Source of the DNA: Endothia cerciana
Taxonomy: Eukaryota; Ascomycota; Sordariomycetes; Diaporthales; Cryphonectriaceae
Assembly (NCBI GenBank): GCA_026119935.1
Contig: JALRMH010000022.1
Span: 310,001 to 374,000 of the forward strand
Reading direction: 5' to 3'
DNA: 64,000 bases
Shown: one piece after another, positions 11,692-23,742 of the stretch
How positions within the stretch are numbered: the stretch's first letter is position 1
How the letters are laid out: each line of letters starts with the position of its first letter
Position numbers and translations under genes: made by a program
Notes under the pieces: generated by a model
Seen by the model: only the letters and a program-made list of their open reading frames with translations
Told to the model about the DNA's origin: nothing
The model's database searches: none

Positions 11692-12857
11692 TCATCTCAG
11701 CTCGCCTAGGAGCATCGTCCTATCCGATGAGGCAGAGAGGATGATAGGGTCCTTGCCCGGCGCGAACTCCGCGGCGTTGACCGTGCCCTTGTGGCCTGGC
11801 AGCTTGTAAAGTAGCTTGCCATTATCACTCGACCAGATGACAACAGTGCCGTCACCCGCACCGACAGCGATCTTCTTTGCATCTGCGTCCCAACTGCCTG
11901 AGATGAGGTTCTTCTCCAGACCGATTGGTGCTCCATCGAATGTGCGAATGGCTCTCTCCGCCGGGGCGAAAGGCCGAATGTCCCAGGTGCGTGCCGTCGA
12001 GTCCATAGCGTACGATAGAAGGCTTTGCGAGTCGGGAGATACACGCAGTGTTGTGATGGTATCCTGGTGTCCCAGCATCGAGTACACCACACCCTTCTTG
12101 CGGATGTCCCAAACCTTGATATCATTATCGATACCACCAGAGAAGATTTCACTGCCCGCTTCGGATATCGCAACTGCTGTGATGGGAAACTGCGTCTCGA
12201 TGTAGTCGGCAGCGTTCTTGGTCCTTGGATCCCAGATGCCGATCGTCCCATCGTCGCTTCCGCTGATCAATGTCTCCTCGCCGCGCCTGCTGATGTCCAA
12301 CGTGTTGATGATCTCCTCATGTCCCACATAGCGCCGTATTCTCTGCCCGGATGTCAAGTCCCAGCTCGCGAGGTGCATGTCGGCAGAGGCGGAGAACAGA
12401 ACGTCGGAATCGCGGGACCACTGGAGGTCGAGGACAGCGCCGCGGTGGCCGGTCAGGATGCCGTAGTTCTCGCAATCGCCGTAGGTTCGCCATAGCACTG
12501 AGGCAGTCAGCCACCATTGTGTGAACCCACAGGACCTGCTAGAGGGACTCACTGATGCTTCGGTCCATGCCGCCTGAGGCAATCAGGTTACCGGTTGGGT
12601 CGAACTTGGCCGAGAAGATCTCTCCCGAGTGTCCAGACAGCTCCATCACCGGTGCCTGGAGTCCGCTGGTCCGTGGTGCCTATGGTTGTCAGCTTCGAAT
12701 TTTTCAGATAGGCCCGTAGTATACACACCGACTGCACCAATGCGCCCGAGCCTGAGGCATTGGCTCGTGCTAGAGCCCTCTCACCCAGATTCTGCCGCTT
12801 GACCACCAATTGGCCTTCTGGCTCACCAGACGCGGGTCGCTTTTCGGCGGACATCAT
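11692..12857 (-). CDS. SNRNP40: U5 snRNP 40 kDa WD40-repeat protein (SNRNP40/Spf38 homologue)
   Basis: Spliceosome component of the U5 snRNP, a WD40 propeller scaffold. Exons 12729-12857, 12553-12679 and 11692-12497 give 353 residues, close to the 357 of the human protein. Introns are 49 nt (GTGTGT/ATAG) and 55 nt (GTGAGT/TCAG). Seven WD repeats can be followed. Family-specific stretches include the YGDCENYG segment, SGGIDNDIKVWDIRKK, TWDIRPFAP and a closing ILSASSDRTMLLGEL. The N-terminal 43 residues are polar and carry a basic VVKRQ segment, as in homologues. A second ATG directly follows the first (12852-12854), so the start is uncertain by one residue. It is divergent from BET3 across 417 bp. 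Confidence 0.95.
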
Positions 12858-13274
12858 TGCTTTGCGTTGGTCCTTTGGGTCCGGTTTTACGCCCTGGGGG
12901 CTGAAATCTGCAAGCAGGAGGGCGGTCTGTCTGAAAGGCAGTGTATTTGGGCTTGGGCGAACCCAAGCTGCTCCCTGTCCCTCGCTCTACAATTTGGGAC
13001 ATTTTTGTAGTTCTGTCGTGACATGGTCCGTGCTTCTGGTTGATGCCTGCCGGGTGTGTTCCCCGTAAGCATCTCAACATGCTACTTAGTATTATGTGCA
13101 CCCGACTCCCTCACCAGACCTCGCCGAAGACAAAGGACCTTTCCAACACAACAAGCCCCCTCCTCCCAAACACCTCTACCTTTCAATCTACTTTCTGTGG
13201 GTTTGAATGGTTACATGATCGAGCACTGATCGCAGCAAAGCTCGATCCGAGCTGCTGACACCGCTGCCCCCATC
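12858..13274. promoter_or_regulatory. Divergent promoter between SNRNP40 homologue and BET3
   Basis: 417 bp separates the two start codons on opposite strands, so both leaders and promoters must share it. The BET3 side is pyrimidine-rich with CAACACAAC-type leader sequence. No specific factor site is claimed. Confidence 0.6.
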
Positions 13275-14132
13275 ATGTCTGCAAGCAAAGCCGCCCGGGT
13301 TGGTGAAGAGTACGTGCCATGCTACGCTTTGCTTCCATTCACAGCCTCTCGTCACTGTGCCTCTTCTCGTGTCTATGCTATTCCTGTCTGGTTGCTAATA
13401 TCGTTACAGGATATGGAAGTAAGCACCCACCTCAAGTTCCTCTCCCAATCGACCATGAATCGTCCTCGGCCCCATCCTGCCCTTCTCCCTGGCTAATCAA
13501 TCTGGAAGGACACGCATCGACAAGGTGAATTCCGAGCTCGTTGTGCTCACGTATGGCACCATCGTTGCCCAGCTTTGCAAGGACTTCGACAGTGACTATG
13601 TGGAGGTCAACAAACAACTGGACAAGATGGGTTACAACATCGGCCTACGGCTGATTGAGGACTACCTGGCCAAGTCAAATACCATGAAGCGCTGTGCGAA
13701 CTTCCGGGAGACAGCCGAGATGATCGCAAAGGTACGCCTTTCAGAAGGTTCTACTTGATGAGCAGATGAGCATCGGTCACTTCTTGGGGCTATTATGGCT
13801 GACATGGATATTCGCTATAGGTCGGCTTCAAGATATTCCTCAACATAACACCCACCGTTACGAACTGGACCAACGACAGCAAACAGTTCTCCCTCGTCTT
13901 CGAAGAGAATCCCCTTGCCGACTTCGTTGAGCTGCCAGACGATGGCCGTGCCCAAGACGAGCTCTGGTATTCGAACATATTCTGTGGTGTGCTGAGGGGC
14001 GCACTGGAGATGGTGCAGATGCAGGTTGAGGCACACTTTATCAGCGATATACTGAGGGGCAATGACTCGACCGAGATGAGGATATCGCTGATCCGCTACA
14101 TCGATGATGAGCTCCCGCCGGAGGATGATTGA
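13275..14132 (+). CDS. BET3: TRAPP complex subunit Bet3 (TRAPPC3)
   Basis: Core subunit of the TRAPP tethering complexes, which act as exchange factors for Ypt1/Rab1 in ER-Golgi traffic. Exons 13275-13309, 13410-13418 (only 9 nt), 13509-13731 and 13821-14132 give 192 residues, matching yeast (193). The 9-nt exon supplies the conserved EIWK segment that joins the N-terminal VGEE to the RIDKVNSEL helix; without it the family signature is lost. C77 in RCANFRETAE matches the cysteine that is acylated in homologues. Introns are 100, 90 and 89 nt with canonical ends. The protein ends on an acidic ELPPEDD tail. The start is the first ATG and its context fits homologues. Confidence 0.96.
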
Positions 14133-17100
14133 TCCTCCTGGCTGGGCTGGCTGGGCTGGCTGGGCTGGCTGGGCTGATAAGCGATCTGAAAGATTCACAA
14201 ATAACAGTGGCGTATATTGCAGATCAGACACAGATGCTAGTGACAGTGCTCATGTTAGCACCGGAACAGCACTCTTCGTACTGAAGAGGGAGACTTTTCG
14301 AAGCATCAGTGTCTCTATTGACATCAAAAGCGGCAGATGTAGATTGCAGGATCTAGCGTCAGAGGTTAGTGCTAGCTGTGACAATCCAATGTGATGGAGC
14401 AGAATACTAGAGGGACAGAAGAGCCCCATAAAGAATATTGCGCAACGGCTGCGCAGTCCTTCCCAGAACGTAATTGGTTGCCGCCGTCCCGTCTCGCTTG
14501 TCCGGGAATGCCATTTCTGGTAGGCCTGGGGGGATCAAGCAATGTGACATGCCAAACCTCCTGTGAACTTGCAATAGCTCTGCGAAGCCAGACATGTGGA
14601 AAGACATCACTGATAGGGTATCAGGCCCGATTTGCTTTACTTCAGAGCACTACTCAAAGGAATGCTCCCATTCCGCAGATTTTCTCTCCCCATGACCACG
14701 TTTGAGACAGCACGCAACGATCTCGCATATCTGGGCACTGAGCAGCCAAGCCCAGGCCTGATCCAAGTTCCGTTGGTCACACAGGAGCAGCGCATGGCAG
14801 GAGCTCAACATTTACTACAGGGTCGCGTTCATCCCGCCGGGCTGGGCCGGCCGTGCTGGCTGTCTTGGACCGCCAACATTCTTCTTTCTTTCCCCCCCTG
14901 CCCTTATCATGTGATGTCTCAGGCCAACGAGTTGCTTTTCCGTGGTAGATAGTTCCATGTTCCTTGTTCTCCGCGACGGGGCCCGCAGCGGGACGCGCCG
15001 AGGCAGGATGAGGATGAAAGGTCAAAACTACCAGGCTCAGGGATGGGGTTGGGGGACGGCTACAGCCTTACCAGTGCAGTGCCTCTGAGGCAGGGCGATT
15101 GGGAATTTTTTTCTTTTTCTTTTTTTTCTAATGGTTTCACTGACACTGCCAGGGCCTGCTCTTCGTGCCTGCAGGCACTGATCAGGCTATGACAGCATCA
15201 CAGATGTCATAGCGGAACATGTGGATAAGCTTACATCGATGTTGCGTCGTTGGTAGGGCTGAGGCGGGGACGTGGAGGCTGACGCAGGAGGGAAGAGAAG
15301 AGTGCAGCATGTCTGGCAGGGATGGCAATGGCGATCAGAGGAGCGAAAGGGGGTGCAGTGGCATTCTGCATGTTGTTGCGAGTTCTTTGAAGGTGTTCCC
15401 AGGCACAGATCAATGACGCCACGTGCAATTGTCATCCTTGTAACTCATTGCAGATGTCGGTGAGGATCTGTCTCTGATGATGAACTGCTGCGGCCTCCAA
15501 AGCTGTTTATCGTCTTGTTGGTGTGGAGAGGGAACACAGAATCTAATGCAAGGTACGACTCTCCCATTGTTTCATTTCGGGAAGTGATAGGATAGGGTAG
15601 ACTTGCAGCTGTCAGGCCGAGGACCCCTTGGGCCCCCCAAGCCCTTGGCCCTTGCTGGTGGCAATGCTCGGCAGACGGCGCTGTGGAGGGGGACCCTGAG
15701 TCTGGGCGGCAGGAGGCACTGGCTACTGCCTGCTATGTGGTGTATAGCAGACTAGGGGGGGGAGGAGGTCCATAATACCATTGCACCATTATACCTGGGG
15801 TCGGTGTCACGGGTAGACACCTTAGTGAATTCTACCTAGTCGCATCCACAGAGGGCATGAGAGGGTAATTCCCAGTGTACACTTGAGGGGGGTTTGCTGA
15901 GGAGTAGTTATGCACACGTCTCCTGGCTGGCACTGCCGCGGAATCGGTGATTTTCTCAATACGTCTCTGGTCCAAGAACTGCTTACCAGAATGAGCCTGA
16001 TCAAGGCAGAGAGTCCTGGCTCCAGAAAAGGTAGGCTCCGTGTCTAGGAGCCATCTTGGTGGGAAGGAAAGAATCCCAAGTTGCTTATCACCTGTTGGAT
16101 TGCCACCCGTCGAGTCATCGGGCCTTGTGACAAACGCGCCGACCAGGCTCCTCTAGTTCGCATCACGCTGCTCGCCTGATGCGATCTCATCTGGCCCGTC
16201 TTGGTTCGGAGCTTTATCACACCACCATCTGCCGGTCCATGCGGTCCTTTTGTGTTATGATCGTGCTTCTGAAGTCGCCTTGCGGTCAGAGGCTATGCTG
16301 ATTCCCGAGTCAGGCGATCTGGGATATCAAAGAGCACTGGCTCTTTGATTCAACAGGAAATTGAAATCAGCCCTGGATGGGGGCCTCCTTGCCCGAGATC
16401 ATGAGGCGTGAGCTCCGTCGGCTCCAGAGGGTGTGTATCTGGTTAGACTGTGGGCTAGTGACGCAGGTGTGCCTGAGGATACGGGCGTCAATCAGGCTGA
16501 CCCATCCACCTCATCTCCGCACTCCGTGAGGTGTCCCGACTTAGTCCGCCCAGCCACGCGTGGCACAATTTTCTCAGCTCGCCTTACCCACAAGACCCAT
16601 AGGCATCTCAGGTCTTGGTTCTTAAAAAAATTCTACTTCTTTTTTTTTTCTTTCTTTTCTCCATAGAATGCATGTAAGCAGACCACTCCCTTCCAACAAC
16701 AACAACCACTAGGGAATATTGAGCACGAATGAGTTGTAATTTTGCGGTGGGGGGGTTGAACCTTGCAATGGACCAATGCGACATCTGTGCTGGGCGACAT
16801 CTGTGACTATGAAAACCTTAACCTTTTAAAGTTCATGTAGAAAATAACAAGTCCTCATCTAACTTCGGTTCTGTTGCTCGACTACAACCAGATACGGGAC
16901 AGTACCTGCAACCACCCTCCAGAGCACGGGAAGAGGTTGGTCACTCACACAGAGCACGGTGATTGACAAAGGCCAAAGTGAATGGGCAGGACAGCAGTAT
17001 CGACTCGGTTCTTGTCGGGATGGACCTGGGGTGGCAGAGACATACGGACAAACAAAACACAGCCCTATTCGCCCTGGGAATCATCATCATGGGGTGATGT

Positions 17101-18399
17101 TGTGATGTGGCAGTGGGTTTTTAAGACGGGAGCCTCCGGAATGGTCATGAAACACGGACAGTTCGGGGCATCCAGTCAGGGAACGATGCCAATCTTGCAG
17201 CTTTTGCCTCAGGCAGAAATCTCATATCGCCCATGGCCATTGCTCGATGACCAGACCCCTCGCCGCCTCCCACCCACCTTCTAAGCTAGAGAAGCCCAAG
17301 ATCTTCTCTCCCACTTTCTTGTCTCTTTCTACTACTACCTTGCCTTACCTCTCAACCTCCTCCTCTATCCCCCCTACCAGCCAACCTGCGGAATGCTCTC
17401 TTATACTGTCGCAGGAGCATCGCAGACCAGCAGGTTTCTCTGATGTAGTCCAATTGCGACTGGAGCTGAATCTTGCGACAAGACCAAAGGAGCGACAGCA
17501 ACAAACTGCCCTGCGCGCCAATCCCGGCCTAGAGACCTGGGGCTCCGCTCCACACCGGCAGTGTACTGCGCTGCGCTGCGCTGCTCGAAGGACCAGGTGG
17601 CAGGCCTTGCCCGCCCGTCTTCGCTCCAACTCAGATCAGTTCTGCGGCGCCAACCGCATCAACACACAGCACCCGGCACAGCACCCACCCTCAGTGCGCT
17701 GCACCCTAACCTGGGCTCCTCTCAACCCACCAAACTCACTGGGTGGCTAGCCCCCTACGCTTCATTCGCTCGACGGCCTAGCCTAACCTAACCTAAACCT
17801 TTACCGGACCAAAGTCTTACCCATCACCCATCCGGATTCGACATTTCCTTCCTCCCCCCCGGCGCCCACCTGAACAACCTCGTCGGTCATATTCGATCCA
17901 TGCTGGACCTCTGACTTGGCATCAAGACATCGCATGCCGTGCTTTGGGACCCGGACACGTAGTCGAACTGTCGGTCGGACCGTCGAGATCTGACCCAACT
18001 ACGCGTCTCAGGTCTCCTTCGCCATCCTGATCATCTTCTTCCCTCTCCTACCACTCTTGTCCACCACCGTCTATTGCTCAGCCGTGTCGTCACCAAGCAT
18101 CAACACCAACTCTTTCCGTCCCTGGTGCCGTGAACACATCCCGTTGTTCGTACGCGCTCCTGCGGAATCGCCGATCAAACTCCCAAGAGCTGACTCGATC
18201 ACCACAACCGACACCGCCCAGCCGTCAATCGCTCCTGACGCCGCGTCCCCGCGACTCCGGAGTCAGCTCAGTCGAGCCTGTCCGCCAAGGTCGAAAGCGT
18301 CCTCCGCCGCTTGCCTCCGGCGCTGCCTGTCCCTGATCTTACACACCTCCTCCGCTGCGGCAGACTCGTTCTGCACCCGCAGAAGCACCTACCGACATC
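14133..18399. other. 4.3 kb without a supported gene; includes SOM1 leader
   Basis: Starts with a minisatellite just after the BET3 stop. Middle part: T-rich runs at 15104-15130 and 16645-16664 and no coding motif. From about 17270 to 18399 the sequence is C/T-rich and looks like a long 5' leader of the LisH regulator, with upstream ATGs; a CCTAA-rich patch lies at 17782-17799. Confidence 0.5.
14140..14175 (+). repeat. Four copies of a 9-bp unit GGCTGGGCT
   Basis: Exact tandem repeat starting 8 bp after the BET3 stop codon, in the 3' UTR. Two TGGGCT-like arms per unit give it a strong purine/pyrimidine asymmetry. No function is inferred. Confidence 0.9.
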
Positions 18400-20448
18400 A
18401 TGAACGTCAACATGGCCAACATGCCCATGGTCCCCGGACCTCCGGTCGGCCCTGCCATGCCCATGATGGCCAACGGCGGTGTCGCCCCTCCTGCTGGGCC
18501 CCGGCCTCAGCAGCCCAATGAGGCCAACAAAAACCTATTGAACACCTACATTTACGAGTACTTCTTGCGCAACGAAATGTTTGAGTGTGCGCGCGCGCTC
18601 CTGAGGTCCGACCCCCAGATCAAGGTCCAGGATGGCCCAAATGCCCGTCGTGACGAGAGTGGAAACATAATCGGCAACGGTGTAGGCGATTCCATGGACG
18701 CTGACAACAAGGACGGCATCGATACCAAGGGTCCTGAGGGTCTGCCACAGCCCTCCATCCCCAATCCCAGCCTGGACAACCCGTTCCTGTACGAGTGGTT
18801 CTGCTTGTTCTGGGATATGTTCAATGCCCAGAAGGGCAAGAGCGGCAACGTCCAGGTCAACTCCTATATGAACCATACTCAGGTATGTGTTGCGCTCCCA
18901 CACATGTTTGCAGTCGCGTTGTGGTGCTGGGTAGTGGCTGACCTGTCGCGCAGAACCAGTCCCGTCTCCGACAGAACCAGCAGCAGGAAATGCTACGCAA
19001 CATGCGCCCGGATATGGCTCAGCAGCAGCAGCTCCAGATGCTACGCATGCAAAACGGCGGCCTGAACATGGCTATGAAGCAGCCCAACAACATCGCTCAG
19101 CGAGCTATGGCCAACAACCAGAACAAGTCAGTATCAGCCATGACGCAACGATTTGTGTAGGGGTCTCTAACATCGTGACGCCTACAGTCCACAGATGATG
19201 CAGATGCTTCAGCAACAGAAGCAGGGCCAGATGCAGCGAGACCCCTCGGACATGGATGGTAACCGTGCACGTCAGTCGTCTCCAGGCTCGGCCGAGAATG
19301 CTCCATCGCCTTCCAAGCGACCCCGCCTCGACGGTGGTGCTCCCTTTAATCCTGCCCAGCCGGGCATGATGCCCCATGGAAGACCCGGGCCTGCAGGGCA
19401 GGGAATGCCAGGCCAGCAGGTAGGATCCGACCCTTCAAGCTCGCAGCAATCGACCTTGCAACTACTTCTCCTCAATGGCATAGACCCAGCATCACTGAAA
19501 CCAGAACAGTTTGCCACCTTTCAGACTCAGTCCCCAGCCGTTCAACAGAAGACCATTCAAACTTACGCTCAAAACCTGCAGCAACAGCAGAGCCAGCAGA
19601 TGCCCAAGAACGGCGCGATGCCAAATGCCAACGGTCCCCCAGGCCAAGGTTCCCCCATGGTTCCCCAAGGACCCGATGGACCTGCTATCAACACGTTCTA
19701 TAACGCGGAAGGCATGGCTGGGCCCGGTGGCATAAGACCTGGCGCCGGTCCAGGTGCTGGTCAGCAACATGGTGGCAGTAATCATGCCCTGCAGGATTAC
19801 CAGATGCAACTCATGCTCCTCGAGCAGCAGAACAAGAAGAGGCTCATGATGGCGCGCCAGGAACAAGACGGTGGGAACGGCATGCAGATGCCTCGAGAAG
19901 GTCCCGGTGGTCCCGGTGGGCCTGGCGGTCCCCCCGGAGCTGCTGCCCCCTTCCAGGGCGCCTCGCCCCAGGGTGCGCGGCCCGGAGCGTCGCCAAACCC
20001 CACCGACATGAAGCGTGGGCCCCAGCAGATGAACCCGGCTGGTATGGGCTCCCCAATGGCTGAGGGTGCGCAGTCCCGTGGGTCGCCCAATGCCATGTTC
20101 ATGGGCAACCAGATGGATCCAAACCAGGCTCCTCACTTCTCTAACATGAATGGTATGGCCGCTGCTGGCAACGTGACCGGCGGGCCCCAGATGAATGGCA
20201 TGCGCCCGCCAAGCTCACACCCTCAACCGCCGTTCAGTGGACCGATGAACCCTGCGCAGCAGCAGATGATGGCTGCTCGTCAGCAAGGACAGATTGCCGG
20301 CCCGCCTGGTCAACAGATGCAGTGGCAACAACAGCAGGGCGGCCCCGCGGGCCCCAACGGCAATCAGATGGTGCCTCAGGGTCAGACACCACAGCAGGTC
20401 CAGGGCACGCCGCGCCAACCCAACGCTATGCCGCCGCCCGCTCAGCCT

Positions 20449-20483
<35 letters not shown>

Positions 20484-21159
20484 AGCTGCCAACGCACGGA
20501 ACATCTCGTCGCCACAGGTCACCACTGCCGCACCGCCTACTCCGTCTCAGCAAAACAAGGCCGCTCCCAAGAAGAAGGATACAAAGAGCGCGAAGGACAA
20601 GGTGAGACCAGAATGTGCCCCCTTTTTGCGTGCCCGTCAATGTGTAGTAACGTTTCTCTAAACAAAGCGCGCTGCGAATCAGAAGAAGTCTAACCCCAAC
20701 CTCAACACTGCTGGAGCAACGCCTGCCGCCGAGCCTGCCGCGGAAGCTGAGGCGCCCACACCGGCGACACCTATCACGCCGGTCAACCCGCAGCAGAACC
20801 TCAACAGGCCGGGTCAGAATGCCGGTCCCACCCAGGCAATGCCCAATGGCCAGGCTCCTGCTCCGGTACCTCAACAGGCCGCTGCTCCTATGGTCCCCCC
20901 GCCTGACCCGAGCCAGAACTTCAACATGGACAACATGGTCAGTATTCTCGCCAGCTTTAGCCTTGTGTCACCGTTGCTCATGAAATTTTCTTAACAGGGT
21001 GATTTCGGACCTCTTGATTTCGCGAATCCACTGGCTACCAGCGATGTGCTGAACGATTTCGACTTTGACTCCTTCCTCCATGATAACGAGGGAGGTGACG
21101 GCGGGTTTGACTTCACCTCGACCGGGGCTTTCATGGATACTGAGGGTATAGAGACCTAG
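18400..21159 (+). CDS. SOM1: LisH-domain transcriptional regulator SomA/Som1/Flo8 type
   Basis: Nuclear regulator acting downstream of cAMP-PKA in filamentous fungi, controlling development, adhesion and (in pathogens) appressorium formation; this is known for the family, not shown here. Five exons, 18400-18882, 18954-19126, 19188-20601, 20668-20937 and 20998-21159, give 833 residues. A LisH motif lies at ~42-70 (LLNTYIYEYFLRNEMFECA). An SSDP-like NPFLYEWFCLFWDMF segment follows at ~126-142. The rest is Gln/Pro/Met/Gly-rich disorder with a basic SPSKRPRL patch, an alanine tract encoded by (GCC)n, a Lys-rich KKKDTKSAKDK patch and a conserved acidic end (FGPLDFANPL, FDFDSFL). The junction of exons 2 and 3 is uncertain: GTCAGT with CTACAG is used, but an in-frame alternative exists at GTATCA with CCACAG. 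The long leader with upstream ATGs suggests translational control (inference). Confidence 0.92.
20449..20484 (+). repeat. (GCC)n tract encoding polyalanine
   Basis: An uninterrupted GCC run followed by GCA/GCT encodes about 13-14 consecutive alanines in the SomA-like protein. The same stretch is a length-variable trinucleotide repeat. Confidence 0.85.
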
Positions 21160-23742
21160 CCGAATGCCGGTCCCAACAGCGTGGCCAAGTCACTGGAGTC
21201 CGATCCCTTTTACGAGTTCCTTGATTCTGCTCGAGGAATTTACGCCGGCTCTCCGTACCGAGACGGTAGCAACCATTTTTTGTCGATACCCAAAATTTTC
21301 TGTATTCTTACTTGATCATCCCAAACCCACTCCGGCAATCCGCAGGGACACCTCCCACATCGCATCCTCTTCCCTACGTGGATACGCATTAGGAGATGAG
21401 ACGGGACTCATGCGGCACTCGCACCAATCAGTTGCTTCCTGCAGCGGAGCTACACATCACAGACGCGGAGCGGATTTGAGCTCTCAGGGCTCTCACTGCT
21501 ACAATCTCCTTTGGGCTGGGCTTGTTTTGATTTTACAGTCGGTGCTCGTGGGGTTTTTCCTTGGGGGGCTCTTCAGTATAATGCGTGTTCGTGATTGGGG
21601 GTTCTCACGGCACGGCTCGTCACACATCCAGGCTTGGTTCATATATCGCTTGAGATAGTCTAATCGTCTTCGCGTTGCTTGTTTACTGCGCTCGACCGCG
21701 CCACAGTTACATTTACCTCAAACGTCATATCACCACTGTCGGCCTGGACCTTCTTTTCCGTTTCTCATTTCGACTGCGACAACGAAACAAACAGCAAAGG
21801 CAACAATCATATCCTAAATGAATTCGTCCGACCCCTATGCGCTACATCATTTTCCTTTATCTCGAAGAAACCTGAGGGATTGTTCTGTTTCAACTCTACC
21901 ACATCTGATGAATGACCATTATCAAACACAAAAAAGGGATTAGTGATGAAAGGCGAGGGTGAAGAGGGTTGGGTTGGATTCCATACCGTGGTGTTCTGGT
22001 GACGAAGATTGGGTGCATCGAGGGGAACCGTTGTATTTTTCCATCCGACGGTCAATAGTTGCTGTCAAGTCATTTATGTTTCAAATTTGAGCTTCTCGCT
22101 AGTGACATATCTGTTGGCCCTCGCGTCCGGTGTGTGCCCGTCGTCTTTCGATCGGAGCTCTCGGCTGGCCTGAGTGATGGCAGAAGGAGAAATGTGTGAG
22201 GGGGTGGACGTGAGCAATCTGAAAAAGGTGCCACTTCTCTGGGGACTAAAGACAAACTACCTGACCGCTTTACGACCTCTTTCTTCTCTTCACCAGTTGC
22301 TCGAATCGCTCGCCATCCTATACATCTGTAGACTGCAGAGCATATGCTCAAAACCTCTCCGTCGTATGGCCATCATTTAACCGAATGGCCGCAGCAGCGC
22401 GGAGAGCTTCGAAGGCCGCTTGTCCGAGGCACTCAACAAGCCTGACCGGATCCACGGACGCACAGAGACTGGCTGATTCAGGTGCAAATGAGCATGTCGC
22501 CCGAACGCGTCCCCTCCATCCCCCCCCCCCCCCATTGACAATGACACACATGTACATGGTCGAGCCAACCCGCGTGCCGAGCCTCAAGGAGCGTCAAACT
22601 GTACTTGTCTGTGGCTACCAGACGGTATCTACCGAGAGCTTCTACGGGACGTATGACGCCGAGGTGGGGGTCCTCGGGAAGGACGGTATTCGGGGCGATG
22701 GATAGGAGTGGGGGCATCATACAGTGGCCCCAGCCGCCTCTCCGGCGAGGTAGCGCACCTCTCTTGCGGGATGAAGAAGCGCAAGGCAGACTCGAGCAGG
22801 GGAAAGGGGTTTCGTGAGAGGGGTGAGAAAGAGAATGAAACTCGGGAATCAGGGAGGACCGTGGGCTCTAAAGAGACCCTGGACTCGAGTACACAGATAG
22901 AAGTTACAAGGGGCCTGGCATTTTTTATTTTTTTTTTGTCCCTTTATCATGGAAGTATGTGGTCATTTCGCAGGAGTTGTCAGAAAGGGGAAGACGGTTC
23001 AGCTTTGAGGCTTGCTTCAGGATGGTGGTGGGAGGGTCCTTGCCATGTATGCTTGAGTATCTTTCCGACAGGATTGGTTCAGAATGATCAGCGTCATGTA
23101 CCTAAAACCATCAGACAATATCAGGTCCTGAGTCGATTGCCTGAGCACCTTGCTACAAGCCCAGGAGGCAGGGAGAGCTCGTCACGGGTCGGTACTGGAT
23201 GCAGGTATCCATTCTGCTTATACATGATATGTTATGGAACCAAAGCTCATCGGCGTTTTCCCTCAACAAATGCGGCGAGGGTGTTGGTGACTTGGTGTGA
23301 CCTATCACTACCTAGGTAGCAGCAAACAGCCATGCAGCTATTCGCAGCCCGAGACAATCTGCAACGGGGCACGACAGGTCGTACAAGCTTGAAGCAAAAT
23401 CTTCCTAGGGGCCACTTTATTTTCCTTCAAGTTTCACTCTATGAGCTTTGGGGTTCTTTCCTCCCGTCACTGCTCCAATTGCCACCCACTGAGGAGCAGC
23501 TTTTCCCTAACCCAGACTCGGATCCTATGACGAGATTCCTAGAGGCGCTCTCGGCACGATTGTTTTCAGCCTGCAGTTTATGGGTTCGAGTGTTCGACTG
23601 CCTCCCAAGCCCGACGGCTTTCTACTTAGCAACTTTTGATGGTGCTTTATCCATTCTAGAGTTAAGCCTCAATGCCGGCAAGGTAACCCACATCTCGAAA
23701 GATCCAGGTGTCCAGTCTCATGCACTCCCTTACATACACAAG
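21160..23742. other. Intergenic, no gene supported
   Basis: The SOM1 3' UTR probably occupies the first several hundred bases. A 14-nt poly-C tract lies at 22520-22533. From 23332 the frame upstream of the next gene is open, but its composition is not coding-like and it carries no signal peptide. Confidence 0.5.

Noticed and set aside
17782..17799. CCTAA-rich patch resembling telomere repeat
   Set aside because: Only two to three imperfect units inside a leader; too short to be an interstitial telomere.
23332..23742. N-terminal extension of the cysteine-rich membrane protein
   Set aside because: Frame is open but composition is leader-like and it gives no signal peptide; the conserved-looking part starts at 23743.
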